A DNA stretch of 64,000 nucleotides from Bacillota bacterium (GTDB lineage: Bacteria; Bacillota; Clostridia; Acetivibrionales; JAEZXR01), in NCBI GenBank assembly GCA_023419605.1, contig JAEZXR010000052.1:58453-122452 (forward strand), in the 5' to 3' direction. The notes under the pieces are model-generated. The model worked only from the letters and a program-made list of their open reading frames with translations, ran no database searches and was not told the DNA's origin. The number at the start of each line of letters is the position of its first letter. Position 1 is the stretch's first letter. Position numbers and translations under genes: made by a program. Below, one piece after another: positions 57,499-64,000 of this stretch.

Positions 57499-59604
57499 AT
57501 GTTAAAAAATGCGAAATTATTGTGTACACTATTTGTGATTTGCGTAATGTCTGGTATGCTGACCATCGCCCCCGTCCCTACTAAAGCGGCTACAGTGATA
57601 AGTTATCCGTTACCCTCATGCTACACTACTTCAAGCCTGTATACTGTTAAAGCGGATTCAACCAATATCCCGGTAATAGACGGTACGACAACCTTCACAA
57701 ATTATAATTACTGTAACTTCTCTTTTTCGGGGACTACGACGATTACAATAACAGCCAGTGAGAGCATCTCTACTTATAGTATCAGCCCATTACATCTAGG
57801 TATTACAGGGACAAAGAATGGAAATACACTTACGTTTACTTTATCCTCATCCCAATACCTCATAGTAAAAATTAACTCACTGAAGGATTTGATTATAGCA
57901 GCGGATGCACTGGAGAGCAGTATTCCGCCTTCATCAGGAGCAGGAATATATAACGTGAAGGATTATGGTGCAGACAGCACAGGGACAAATATGGCGACTA
58001 CTGCCGTACAGAGTGCCATTGACGAGGCAAATGCTAGAGGCGGTGGGACGGTCTATGTCCCAGCAGGTGTATACAAGTGTGGAAACCTTGTACTTAAAAG
58101 CAATGTTTCGGTCTACCTGGCAGGGGGAGCTGTCATTCGAGGCTCAGGAAATCCCAATGATTACGTGAATCATTATTATAAGGACTCTTTAGATTTGAAC
58201 GGAACATGGTTTATATACACGGCAACCAATGCTTCAAATGTAAAAATATATGGCAGAGGCACTATTGACGGAAATGGCCACTATATGAGGAATACCAATA
58301 ATTACCTGAATAATCTAGTGGTTCCGCTGCAGTGTAGCAATTTTACAATAGATGGCGTAATTTTAAGGGACAGTGGCCTATGGGGGCTGATTCCTACCCG
58401 GTCCGATAATATAACAATAAAGAATACGAAGCATTTCAATAATAACGATCTGGATTATGAAAATGATGCGATTGATATCCAAGAGTGTCAGAATGTAAGT
58501 GTCACTCATGTTATAGCAGTTTCTGAGGATGATACTTACTCTACCAAGACCTGGCAGGAAACTACCGATATTGCTGAAAAATGGCCAGGAAGTCCGGAAG
58601 AACTTATAAATGTAACCTTTGATGATTGTGTAGGTTGGAGCAGGTGTGCAACTTATAAAGTTGGATTTGGTAACTTCCAGAAACAAAGCTATATAACCTT
58701 TAAAAATTCTACTTCGTATAGAAGTATGAAAGCAATTGCAATAATTCATAGGTATGGTGCTCCGATAACAGAAGCCGTAACCTTTGAAAATATTGATATT
58801 GAAGGTTTTTGGCCCAGATCGGGGAATGGCTCTAAATGGTTGGAGATTAGTGCCGTTGGTGGTGGTTCTATAAACAATACCATATTGAAAAACATAAATG
58901 TCCGTAACGTAGGCGGAAGTCCTTCTATCGTGAAAGGAGCAAGTTCTTCAACGATGGTGAACAGCGTTAGCTTTTCGGATATAAAGGTAAATGGGTCAAC
59001 GGCTACCACTTTGGCAGCAATGAATGTAACAGATACCAACAGCTATATCAGCGACGTTTCCTTCAAAACGGTAAATGATAATTTTAACAGCAACAATATT
59101 GGCAGTAATCCTACAGGGTGGATTGTAACAGAAAGCAATGGCGCGGTAGATGTCGTGGCAGAACCGAGTACCACGGACAAAGCAGTTAAAGTGAGCTCTA
59201 CCTCCACTACCAGCAGTGTGATCGCAGACAGGTCATTTGCTTTAAAAAGCGGCATTGTGAATGTACAAGCAAAAGTAGTACCCTACCAAACCGGGTGGAA
59301 ATGTGCACCTTATGTTATGGATGGCAGTGGAAACACGGCTGTAGGTGTAGTGTTTGATGGAGGATACATAAAGGCTTATAACGGCAGTACCTTGACCAAT
59401 GTCCAGGGTATAACCTATGGAACTGCATATAAGATTAAGATCGTACTCAATACGGATACAGATAAATACGATCTGTATGTAGATGATGTGCTAAAAGCGT
59501 CCCAGTGGTCGTTCAGAACAGCGGTAACTTCGGTAAGCAAAGTCCGGTTCAGTATTGGCAATGTCACTGGAAGCTTTAATTTTGATAATGTAGGGGTTTA
59601 TTGA
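57499..59604 (+). CDS. Secreted beta-helix glycosidase (GH28/GH49-like) with C-terminal jelly-roll domain
   Basis: A 701-residue paralogue of the protein at 45124-48327, with a normal signal peptide (1-30, ending PTKAA). A beta-sandwich (31-138) and a right-handed beta-helix (about 150-520) follow, with GRGTIDGNGHYMRN, YENDAIDIQEC and SEDDTYSTKTW, so the putative acidic catalytic residues are kept. The C-terminal ~180 residues (DNFNSNNIGSNPTGWIV...) look like a concanavalin-like binding domain in place of the Ig-like tail of its paralogue. AAGGAGG sets ATG 57499. It lies downstream of the ABC permeases and is probably in the same transcript. Confidence 0.82.
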   Translation: MLKNAKLLCTLFVICVMSGMLTIAPVPTKAATVISYPLPSCYTTSSLYTVKADSTNIPVIDGTTTFTNYNYCNFSFSGTTTITITASESISTYSISPLHLGITGTKNGNTLTFTLSSSQYLIVKINSLKDLIIAADALESSIPPSSGAGIYNVKDYGADSTGTNMATTAVQSAIDEANARGGGTVYVPAGVYKCGNLVLKSNVSVYLAGGAVIRGSGNPNDYVNHYYKDSLDLNGTWFIYTATNASNVKIYGRGTIDGNGHYMRNTNNYLNNLVVPLQCSNFTIDGVILRDSGLWGLIPTRSDNITIKNTKHFNNNDLDYENDAIDIQECQNVSVTHVIAVSEDDTYSTKTWQETTDIAEKWPGSPEELINVTFDDCVGWSRCATYKVGFGNFQKQSYITFKNSTSYRSMKAIAIIHRYGAPITEAVTFENIDIEGFWPRSGNGSKWLEISAVGGGSINNTILKNINVRNVGGSPSIVKGASSSTMVNSVSFSDIKVNGSTATTLAAMNVTDTNSYISDVSFKTVNDNFNSNNIGSNPTGWIVTESNGAVDVVAEPSTTDKAVKVSSTSTTSSVIADRSFALKSGIVNVQAKVVPYQTGWKCAPYVMDGSGNTAVGVVFDGGYIKAYNGSTLTNVQGITYGTAYKIKIVLNTDTDKYDLYVDDVLKASQWSFRTAVTSVSKVRFSIGNVTGSFNFDNVGVY

Positions 59605-59702
59605 TAAACTGAAATATCTAACTTAAGAAAAGTACTTCCGTTGACAAAGTGATCTATATCAACGGGGGCATTTTTCTTCAATCATGTAATTGGGGGAAGA
59701 CT

Positions 59703-61220
59703 ATGTCTGCAATAATGCAACCTTTAGAAATATCCACGGTAGTGAGCTATCCGTTGCCTTCATGCTATAGGGTAACTCACCTGTATTCTGTAAGAGTGAA
59801 TGCAACCGATGTACCAGTCAATGACACTGTACCGATTTTTGAGAACTACAATTATTGTCATTTCTCATTTTCAGGGACGATTATGATTACAATAACAGCC
59901 TGTGAAGAGATCGCATCCTATAATATAAGCCCGTTAAAACTGGGTATTATAGGAACTGTCGCCGGAAATAAACTTACCTTTACTCTGGCGTCATCGCAGT
60001 ACCTCATAGTCAAAATAAATGGACTAAAGGAATTGGTTATCGTAGCAGATGAACTGGAAAGCAATATACCTCCCTCATCGGGAACTGGAATATACAATGT
60101 GAAAGATTTACCATATAATGCAGACGGTACAGGTATGAATATGGCTACGAACGCTATACAAGCCGCTATTGATGATGCAAATACCGGAGGGGGTGGAATT
60201 GTCTATATCCCGTCAGGCGTGTATAAATGTGGTAATATTGTGTTAAAAAGCAATGTCTCGATGTATCTAGAAGGAGGCGCTGTCATACTGGGAAGCGGAG
60301 ATCCGAAAGACTATACCACGCATTATAGAAAGAATTCCCTAGACATGGGCGGGACCTGGTTTATATATACCGAGATGGGTGCAACCAATATTATGATTTT
60401 TGGAAGAGGTACCATCGACGGAAACGGACACTATATGAGAAATATGAATCACTACCTAAATAACCTGATAGTGCCGTTGAAGTGCAGCTATTTTACCATG
60501 GACGGCGTTACGCTGAGGGACAGCGGGTTGTGGTCTCTGATACCTACCCGGTCCAGAAATATAACCATCCAAAATGTAAAGCTTTTCAATAATAATGGCA
60601 TTGACCATGAAGCGGATGCCATCGATATTCAGGAGTGCCAGAATGTTCAAGTTGTTCACGTGATAGCGGTTGCAGAGGATGATACTTTTTGCACCAAGAC
60701 ATGGGATGAAGATACGGATATTGCTGCAAACTGGCCTGGATGTCCGGAACCACTAACAGATGTCATGTTTGATGAATGTGTAGCCTGGAGTAGATGCGCA
60801 ACCTATAAAGTTGGGTTTGGCAATTGCCAAAAACAAAGTAACATAACCTTTAAAAACTCTACTTCATATCAAAGTATGCGTGCAATGACGATAAACCACA
60901 GGTGGGGTGCTCCAGTAACGGAAAATGTGACCTTCGAGAACATAGACGTGGAAGACTTCTGGCCCAGAGAGGGAAACTCCTCAAGATGGCTGGAGATTAC
61001 GGCTGATTCAGGTCCGATAAAGAACACAATCATAAGAAATATTAAACTCCGCAAAGTAGGCGATACGACTTCCAGAATCACGGGTAAGAGCACCTCGGTG
61101 CAAGTAAAGGGCGTAGTTATAAGTAGTGTAAGTGTAAATGGTGAATACGCAAATTCGTTAGAAGCGATGAATGTAACTGATATAAATAACTATATTGATG
61201 ATATAATCCTTACGAAGTAA
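59703..61220 (+). CDS. Cytoplasmic beta-helix glycosidase (GH28/GH49-like), no signal peptide
   Basis: A 505-residue third paralogue containing only the beta-sandwich and beta-helix (GRGTIDGNGHYMRN, HEADAIDIQEC, AEDDTFCTKTW). GGGGGAAG at 59692-59699 sets ATG 59703; an upstream in-frame GTG at 59649 would not add a signal peptide. It is therefore predicted to act in the cytoplasm, probably on oligosaccharides imported by the adjacent ABC transporter. Several extra cysteines compared with its secreted relatives fit an intracellular location. Confidence 0.8.
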   Translation: MSAIMQPLEISTVVSYPLPSCYRVTHLYSVRVNATDVPVNDTVPIFENYNYCHFSFSGTIMITITACEEIASYNISPLKLGIIGTVAGNKLTFTLASSQYLIVKINGLKELVIVADELESNIPPSSGTGIYNVKDLPYNADGTGMNMATNAIQAAIDDANTGGGGIVYIPSGVYKCGNIVLKSNVSMYLEGGAVILGSGDPKDYTTHYRKNSLDMGGTWFIYTEMGATNIMIFGRGTIDGNGHYMRNMNHYLNNLIVPLKCSYFTMDGVTLRDSGLWSLIPTRSRNITIQNVKLFNNNGIDHEADAIDIQECQNVQVVHVIAVAEDDTFCTKTWDEDTDIAANWPGCPEPLTDVMFDECVAWSRCATYKVGFGNCQKQSNITFKNSTSYQSMRAMTINHRWGAPVTENVTFENIDVEDFWPREGNSSRWLEITADSGPIKNTIIRNIKLRKVGDTTSRITGKSTSVQVKGVVISSVSVNGEYANSLEAMNVTDINNYIDDIILTK

Positions 61221-61598
61221 AATTAGGTGAGGTAGGTATATTTAAATGATCTAATTTACTGAGCAAGAAATTGCGGTCTTTAGGAAAAAAGCATTACACG
61301 ATTCTTCAATTAAGTTTAATAAATAAAGAGGATAGGCTATAGATCTAAACTGCAATAAATATTTCATATTGCTATGAAAGAAACTTATGATAACGGATTA
61401 GGAGACATATTAGTTGTTTATTGAATAGTTATATTGGGGTTTAAGTTGGAACTGGAGTGGAATTACTTGTAAGCTGCTATAAAGGTTACTATATCACTAC
61501 TAAAGATCTATTTATAAGGAGTGAAAGACCGATAGATCACAAAACCGAGTTATTCCAATGGTTCTGAGGATGGATAAAAACGGAAACTACTAATGTTT
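61221..61598. other. Right end of the island, no intact gene
   Basis: About 380 AT-rich bases. A short open stretch after 61250 (FTEQEIAVFRKKALHDSS) lacks a start and ends quickly; it may be a gene remnant, but I cannot identify it. Confidence 0.35.
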
Positions 61599-61647
61599 AG
61601 ACTTTGACTCTGGCATTTCGTTGGTTCGAGTCCAGCCATCCCAGCCA
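61599..61647 (+). pseudogene. Partial tRNA-Gln (3' 49 bases), right attachment-site-like repeat
   Basis: Exact copy of 44550-44598, covering the anticodon stem, T arm, acceptor 3' strand and CCA. The 5' half is absent, so it cannot make tRNA. This is what a site-specific insertion into the tRNA 3' end leaves. Confidence 0.93.
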
Positions 61648-61658
61648 AAATGCTAAAC

Positions 61659-61693
61659 AAAAAAGTCGTTTTACAAATTAAAACGGCTTTTTT
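61659..61693 (+). terminator. Terminator after the tRNA-Gln fragment
   Basis: AAAAAAGTCGTTTT pairs with AAAACGGCTTTTTT. It is probably the original terminator of tRNA-Gln, separated from it by the island. Confidence 0.85.
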
Positions 61694-61898
61694 GTTGTAT
61701 TTTATTCGTTCCCCGTAATCTTTCTCATTAAAGCGGAATTGGTCGTCACCTTCTACCCTTTCCTATAAAAGTAAAGGCAGGTTCTGAACATTACCCTGGA
61801 ATTTCTAACTTTCCTCCTGTAGGAATTATGCACAAATAACACTATAATTAGCTTAAAGAAATTGTTCAATATACTAATTGAGGGGGTAGTGAATCAAG
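61694..61898. other. Upstream region of the second permease pair
   Basis: TATAAT at 61843-61848 is a likely -10 box without a good -35. The palindromic TTCCTCCTGTAGGAA (61811-61825) lies about 17 bases upstream and may be an activator site. The 41 bp element of the island is not found here. Confidence 0.45.
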
Positions 61899-62861
61899 TT
61901 GGATATGAAAGCAGCTACACAACCAGTAAAAACTTATTCACCAAAGCAAGTCAAAAGAAATGCTTTAATGAAAAACATCTGGAATCATAAACTCATGTAT
62001 TTACTCTTAATTCCTGGAATTATCTATGTATTTCTATTCCGTTATGTACCCATGTACGGAATTACATTAGCCTTTAAAGATATAAACCTATCGGAAGGCC
62101 TTTATGGGGGAGTATGGGTAGGGTTTAAGTATTTTAACCGGATTTTTGGTTCTACCATGTTTGTTAATGCCTTGAGGAACACCATTGTTATTAATCTTCT
62201 AAAAATGCTGACCCATCTTGTGATTCCTGTGGCTATAGCGTTGTTTATGAATGAAATTACAAGAGAATGGTATAAAAGAACGCTGCAAACAGCCATATAC
62301 ATGCCCCGGTTTGTATCCTGGGTTGTGTACGGAGGAATCGTAACATTAATGCTTTCTCCAGAGTCTGGCGTCGTAAATGCCCTTGTGAAGCTATTGGGAG
62401 GTATGCCGATATTTTTCCTGAGCAAACCGGAGTATTTTAAAGCGATTTTAATTATATCGGATATGATGAAGGAAGCAGGATGGTCTGCCGTAGTATATAT
62501 AGCCGCAATATCAACGGTGGATATTCAGCAATACGAAGCTGCATTAATGGATGGAGCCTCCAAGCTTCAGCGGATTCGCCATATTACATTGCCCGGCATA
62601 GCGACAACCATCATCATCATGTTTACCCTTCGGGTAGGGTCTATGATGAGTGCAGGATTGGATCAGGTGTTTAACCTTTATAATCCGATTGTTTTCGAGA
62701 CAGGAGATGTATTGGATACACTCACCTACAGACTGGGTATCGAACAAGGGGATATCAGCCTGGGAACAGCTGCAGGCGTTTTTCAGTCTACCATCGGGTT
62801 TGTCCTTGTACTGATCTCGGACTGGTTTGCGAAAAGGATGAACAATACTAGTTTATTTTGA
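61899..62861 (+). CDS. ABC transporter permease, LplB/YteP-like
   Basis: A 320-residue inner-membrane permease with about six helices. The N-terminal pattern LMYLLLIPGIIYVFLFRYVPMYGITLAFKD is characteristic of the LplB/YteP family, which imports complex or pectic oligosaccharides. The EAA loop is QQYEAALMDGASKLQRIRHITLPGI. The start is TTG 61899, 12 bases after AGGGGG; ATG 61905 is possible. It lies just outside the tRNA-bounded island and is paired with the next gene. Confidence 0.9.
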   Translation: MDMKAATQPVKTYSPKQVKRNALMKNIWNHKLMYLLLIPGIIYVFLFRYVPMYGITLAFKDINLSEGLYGGVWVGFKYFNRIFGSTMFVNALRNTIVINLLKMLTHLVIPVAIALFMNEITREWYKRTLQTAIYMPRFVSWVVYGGIVTLMLSPESGVVNALVKLLGGMPIFFLSKPEYFKAILIISDMMKEAGWSAVVYIAAISTVDIQQYEAALMDGASKLQRIRHITLPGIATTIIIMFTLRVGSMMSAGLDQVFNLYNPIVFETGDVLDTLTYRLGIEQGDISLGTAAGVFQSTIGFVLVLISDWFAKRMNNTSLF

Positions 62862-62872
62862 GGTGAATTGAT

Positions 62873-63754
62873 TTGAAAATATATAAAAGCGATAAAATGT
62901 TTAACACTGTGAATACCACGCTTCTTACCATCTATACGCTGATTGTGGTATTTCCATTCTGGTACGTATTATCCAGCTCACTGACTGACTATAGTTATTT
63001 TGCCGAGAAGGGCGGATTGATATTTTATCCATCCCATATCTCCCTTCGGTATTATACCTATTTGCTGTTTGGCAACAATGTTATTTTGAAAACCTATCTG
63101 AACACCATAATGTACACACTGGCAGGAACGGCAGTTGCTCTTGTAATTACTGTCATAACCGCTTATGCATTGGCGGATCGGACCTTGCCGGGAAGAAAGG
63201 GGCTTTCGCTCTACTTTGTTTTTACCATGTTTTTTAGTGGAGGTATGGTACCTACCTATGTTACCATGAAGAATTACGGTTTGGTAGGTTCAAGATTGGG
63301 TTTTATTCTCATCATGGGTTTTACGGTATACAATACAATTCTTATGCGAACTTTTTTTGAGGGTATCCCTGTAAGTTTAAAGGAATCTGCCCGTATCGAT
63401 GGTGCTTCGGATATCCGAATTATGCTGCAGATCGTAATGCCTCTATCCGTTCCGGCCATCACAACGGTAGGCTTGTTCTATGCTGTAGGCTATTGGAATG
63501 ACTTCATTAATTCCATGCTGTACATCTCTCCTATAAAAATAACAACAGTGCAAAAGGTATTGCTGGATATTGTCAATGGTGCCGGATTGCCCAACGAGAT
63601 CATGACAGGTGCAAATCAGGTACAGGAAACCCCTCCACAGGTAGGGATCCGTTTTGCCTCCATCGTCATTGTCGCAATGCCTATGATGCTCCTGTACCCC
63701 TTTGTCCAAAAGTATTTTGAGAAGGGGATTACCATTGGAGCGGAGAAGGGCTGA
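62873..63754 (+). CDS. ABC transporter permease, LplC/YtcP-like
   Basis: A 293-residue inner-membrane permease starting with TTG 62873, 7 bases after AGGTG and 11 bases after the preceding stop. The EAA loop is PVSLKESARIDGASDIRIMLQIVMPL, with conserved FFSGGMVPTYVTMKNYGLVGS and AVGYWNDFINSMLYI, typical of YtcP/LplC partners. The matching large binding protein is expected to follow downstream outside the window. Confidence 0.9.
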   Translation: MKIYKSDKMFNTVNTTLLTIYTLIVVFPFWYVLSSSLTDYSYFAEKGGLIFYPSHISLRYYTYLLFGNNVILKTYLNTIMYTLAGTAVALVITVITAYALADRTLPGRKGLSLYFVFTMFFSGGMVPTYVTMKNYGLVGSRLGFILIMGFTVYNTILMRTFFEGIPVSLKESARIDGASDIRIMLQIVMPLSVPAITTVGLFYAVGYWNDFINSMLYISPIKITTVQKVLLDIVNGAGLPNEIMTGANQVQETPPQVGIRFASIVIVAMPMMLLYPFVQKYFEKGITIGAEKG

Positions 63755-63770
63755 TGTTTTTCCCGTCTGT

Positions 63771-63829
63771 ATATTCAGAGGCAGGACCTGAAAATGGTTT
63801 AAAAAAGGTTCTGTCTCTATGAATATTTT
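63771..63829 (+). other. Long intercistronic hairpin after the permease pair
   Basis: Arms 63771-63789 and 63806-63826 pair along ATATTCA/TGAATAT and GAGGCAGGACCT/AGGTTCTGTCTC with G-U pairs and a small bulge, then TTTTA. It may attenuate transcription toward a downstream binding-protein gene or end the transcript. Confidence 0.6.
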
Positions 63830-64000
63830 ATAACAACAGGGCTATGTCCACTGTTAAACCATCAATGTACAAATAGATAGTGTAAAGTAGCGTATGAAAA
63901 ACGCTGCCTGGCATTATCAGAAAGTAAAATGCACCTTGAAAAGTGAAAAATGTACCACTGTACCGCATTTATTCCACGGTCCTCTTGACAATGAGCCTCT
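63830..64000. other. Window end, no gene recognised
   Basis: No frame with a ribosome site. TAAAATGCACC (about 63927) and AAAATGTACC (about 63947) form a short direct repeat reminiscent of terminal repeats of some insertion sequences; this is weak. Confidence 0.25.

Larger units (their letters stand above)
44550..61647. mobile_element. Putative ~17 kb genomic island integrated at tRNA-Gln
   Basis: An exact 49 bp direct repeat of the tRNA-Gln 3' half bounds the segment (44550-44598 and 61599-61647). The content is functionally coherent: three beta-helix glycosidases, an SLH surface protein, a YesMN-like two-component system and a sugar ABC transporter. No integrase, relaxase or transposase is visible inside, so it would be a non-autonomous or decayed island. 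The native tRNA terminator seems displaced to 61659-61693. Duplication within an old tRNA array is an alternative. Confidence 0.6.

Noticed and set aside
63920..64000. Terminal repeat of an IS21-like element
   Set aside because: Only a short direct repeat is visible and the sequence is cut by the window end; too little to call.

Overview
The window reads as a chromosome segment of an anaerobic, fermentative, low-to-mid GC Firmicute of the class Clostridia, probably a polysaccharide degrader of the Ruminiclostridium/Clostridium cluster III kind. The evidence is a T-box leader on thrS, AAGGAGG-type ribosome binding sites, an electron-bifurcating [FeFe]-hydrogenase, pyruvate formate-lyase with its activase, a PAS-containing sensory hydrogenase, Rex-type operators, LTA synthase and several secreted glycan-degrading enzymes without dockerins. 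The genus is inference; no rRNA is present.

Region 1 (1-7.0 kb, minus strand): four consecutive secreted chitin/chitosan-active proteins. They are a partial gene with an N-terminal CBM5/12, an 885-residue putative glycosidase of unassigned family, a GH18 chitinase and a GH46 chitosanase. Each carries exactly two chitobiase-C-terminal-like repeats and one CBM5/12. The chitosanase has a strongly structured 5' leader. Region 2 (7.0-26.4 kb, mostly plus): housekeeping and stress genes. These are thrS behind a complete T-box, a divergent ThyX-like protein, citrate synthase with a palindromic operator, a SEC-C protein, a ferritin-like protein, an XRE regulator with a degenerate S24 domain, PspC/LiaF-like envelope-stress proteins, ltaS (minus), cca, a Gly/Pro-repeat protein, a zinc phospholipase C-like protein, a CDF metal exporter (minus), an ECF sigma factor with a DUF4179 partner, and an HtrA protease. 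Two copies of a ~130 bp structured repeat lie at 14.7 and 18.5 kb.

Region 3 (26.5-41.2 kb): fermentation and hydrogen metabolism. A Rex box precedes the hydrogenase operon (NuoE-like, NuoF-like and HydA subunits, a small ferredoxin and a small Cys-rich protein). pflB-pflA-focA follows. A second operon, with a perfect Rex operator just downstream of a sigma-A promoter, encodes a small ferredoxin, a sensory hydrogenase (HydS), a SpoIIE/PP2C phosphatase and a 534-residue TnpB-derived protein. All three RuvC catalytic acids of that last protein appear to be replaced (Ala, Gln, Glu). It resembles nuclease-dead TnpB derivatives of the TldR type and is my main candidate for an undescribed system: an RNA-guided or otherwise domesticated regulator wired to H2/redox sensing. 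Every intergenic gap of this operon holds a long inverted repeat.

Region 4 (41.3-64 kb): a DUF554 protein and nadE, then tRNA-His and tRNA-Gln. The last 49 bp of tRNA-Gln recur exactly at 61599-61647, so 44.6-61.6 kb looks like a ~17 kb island inserted at the tRNA 3' end; no integrase is visible. The island encodes three paralogous beta-helix glycosidases (GH28/GH49-like: two secreted, one cytoplasmic), an SLH-domain surface protein, a YesM/YesN-like two-component system and a sugar ABC transporter (binding protein plus two permeases). A 41 bp element sits exactly 17 bp upstream of a TATAAT in front of both the first glycosidase and the binding-protein gene, which suggests co-activation by the YesN-like regulator. 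Beyond the right repeat lies a second, LplB/YtcP-like permease pair whose binding protein must lie outside the window.
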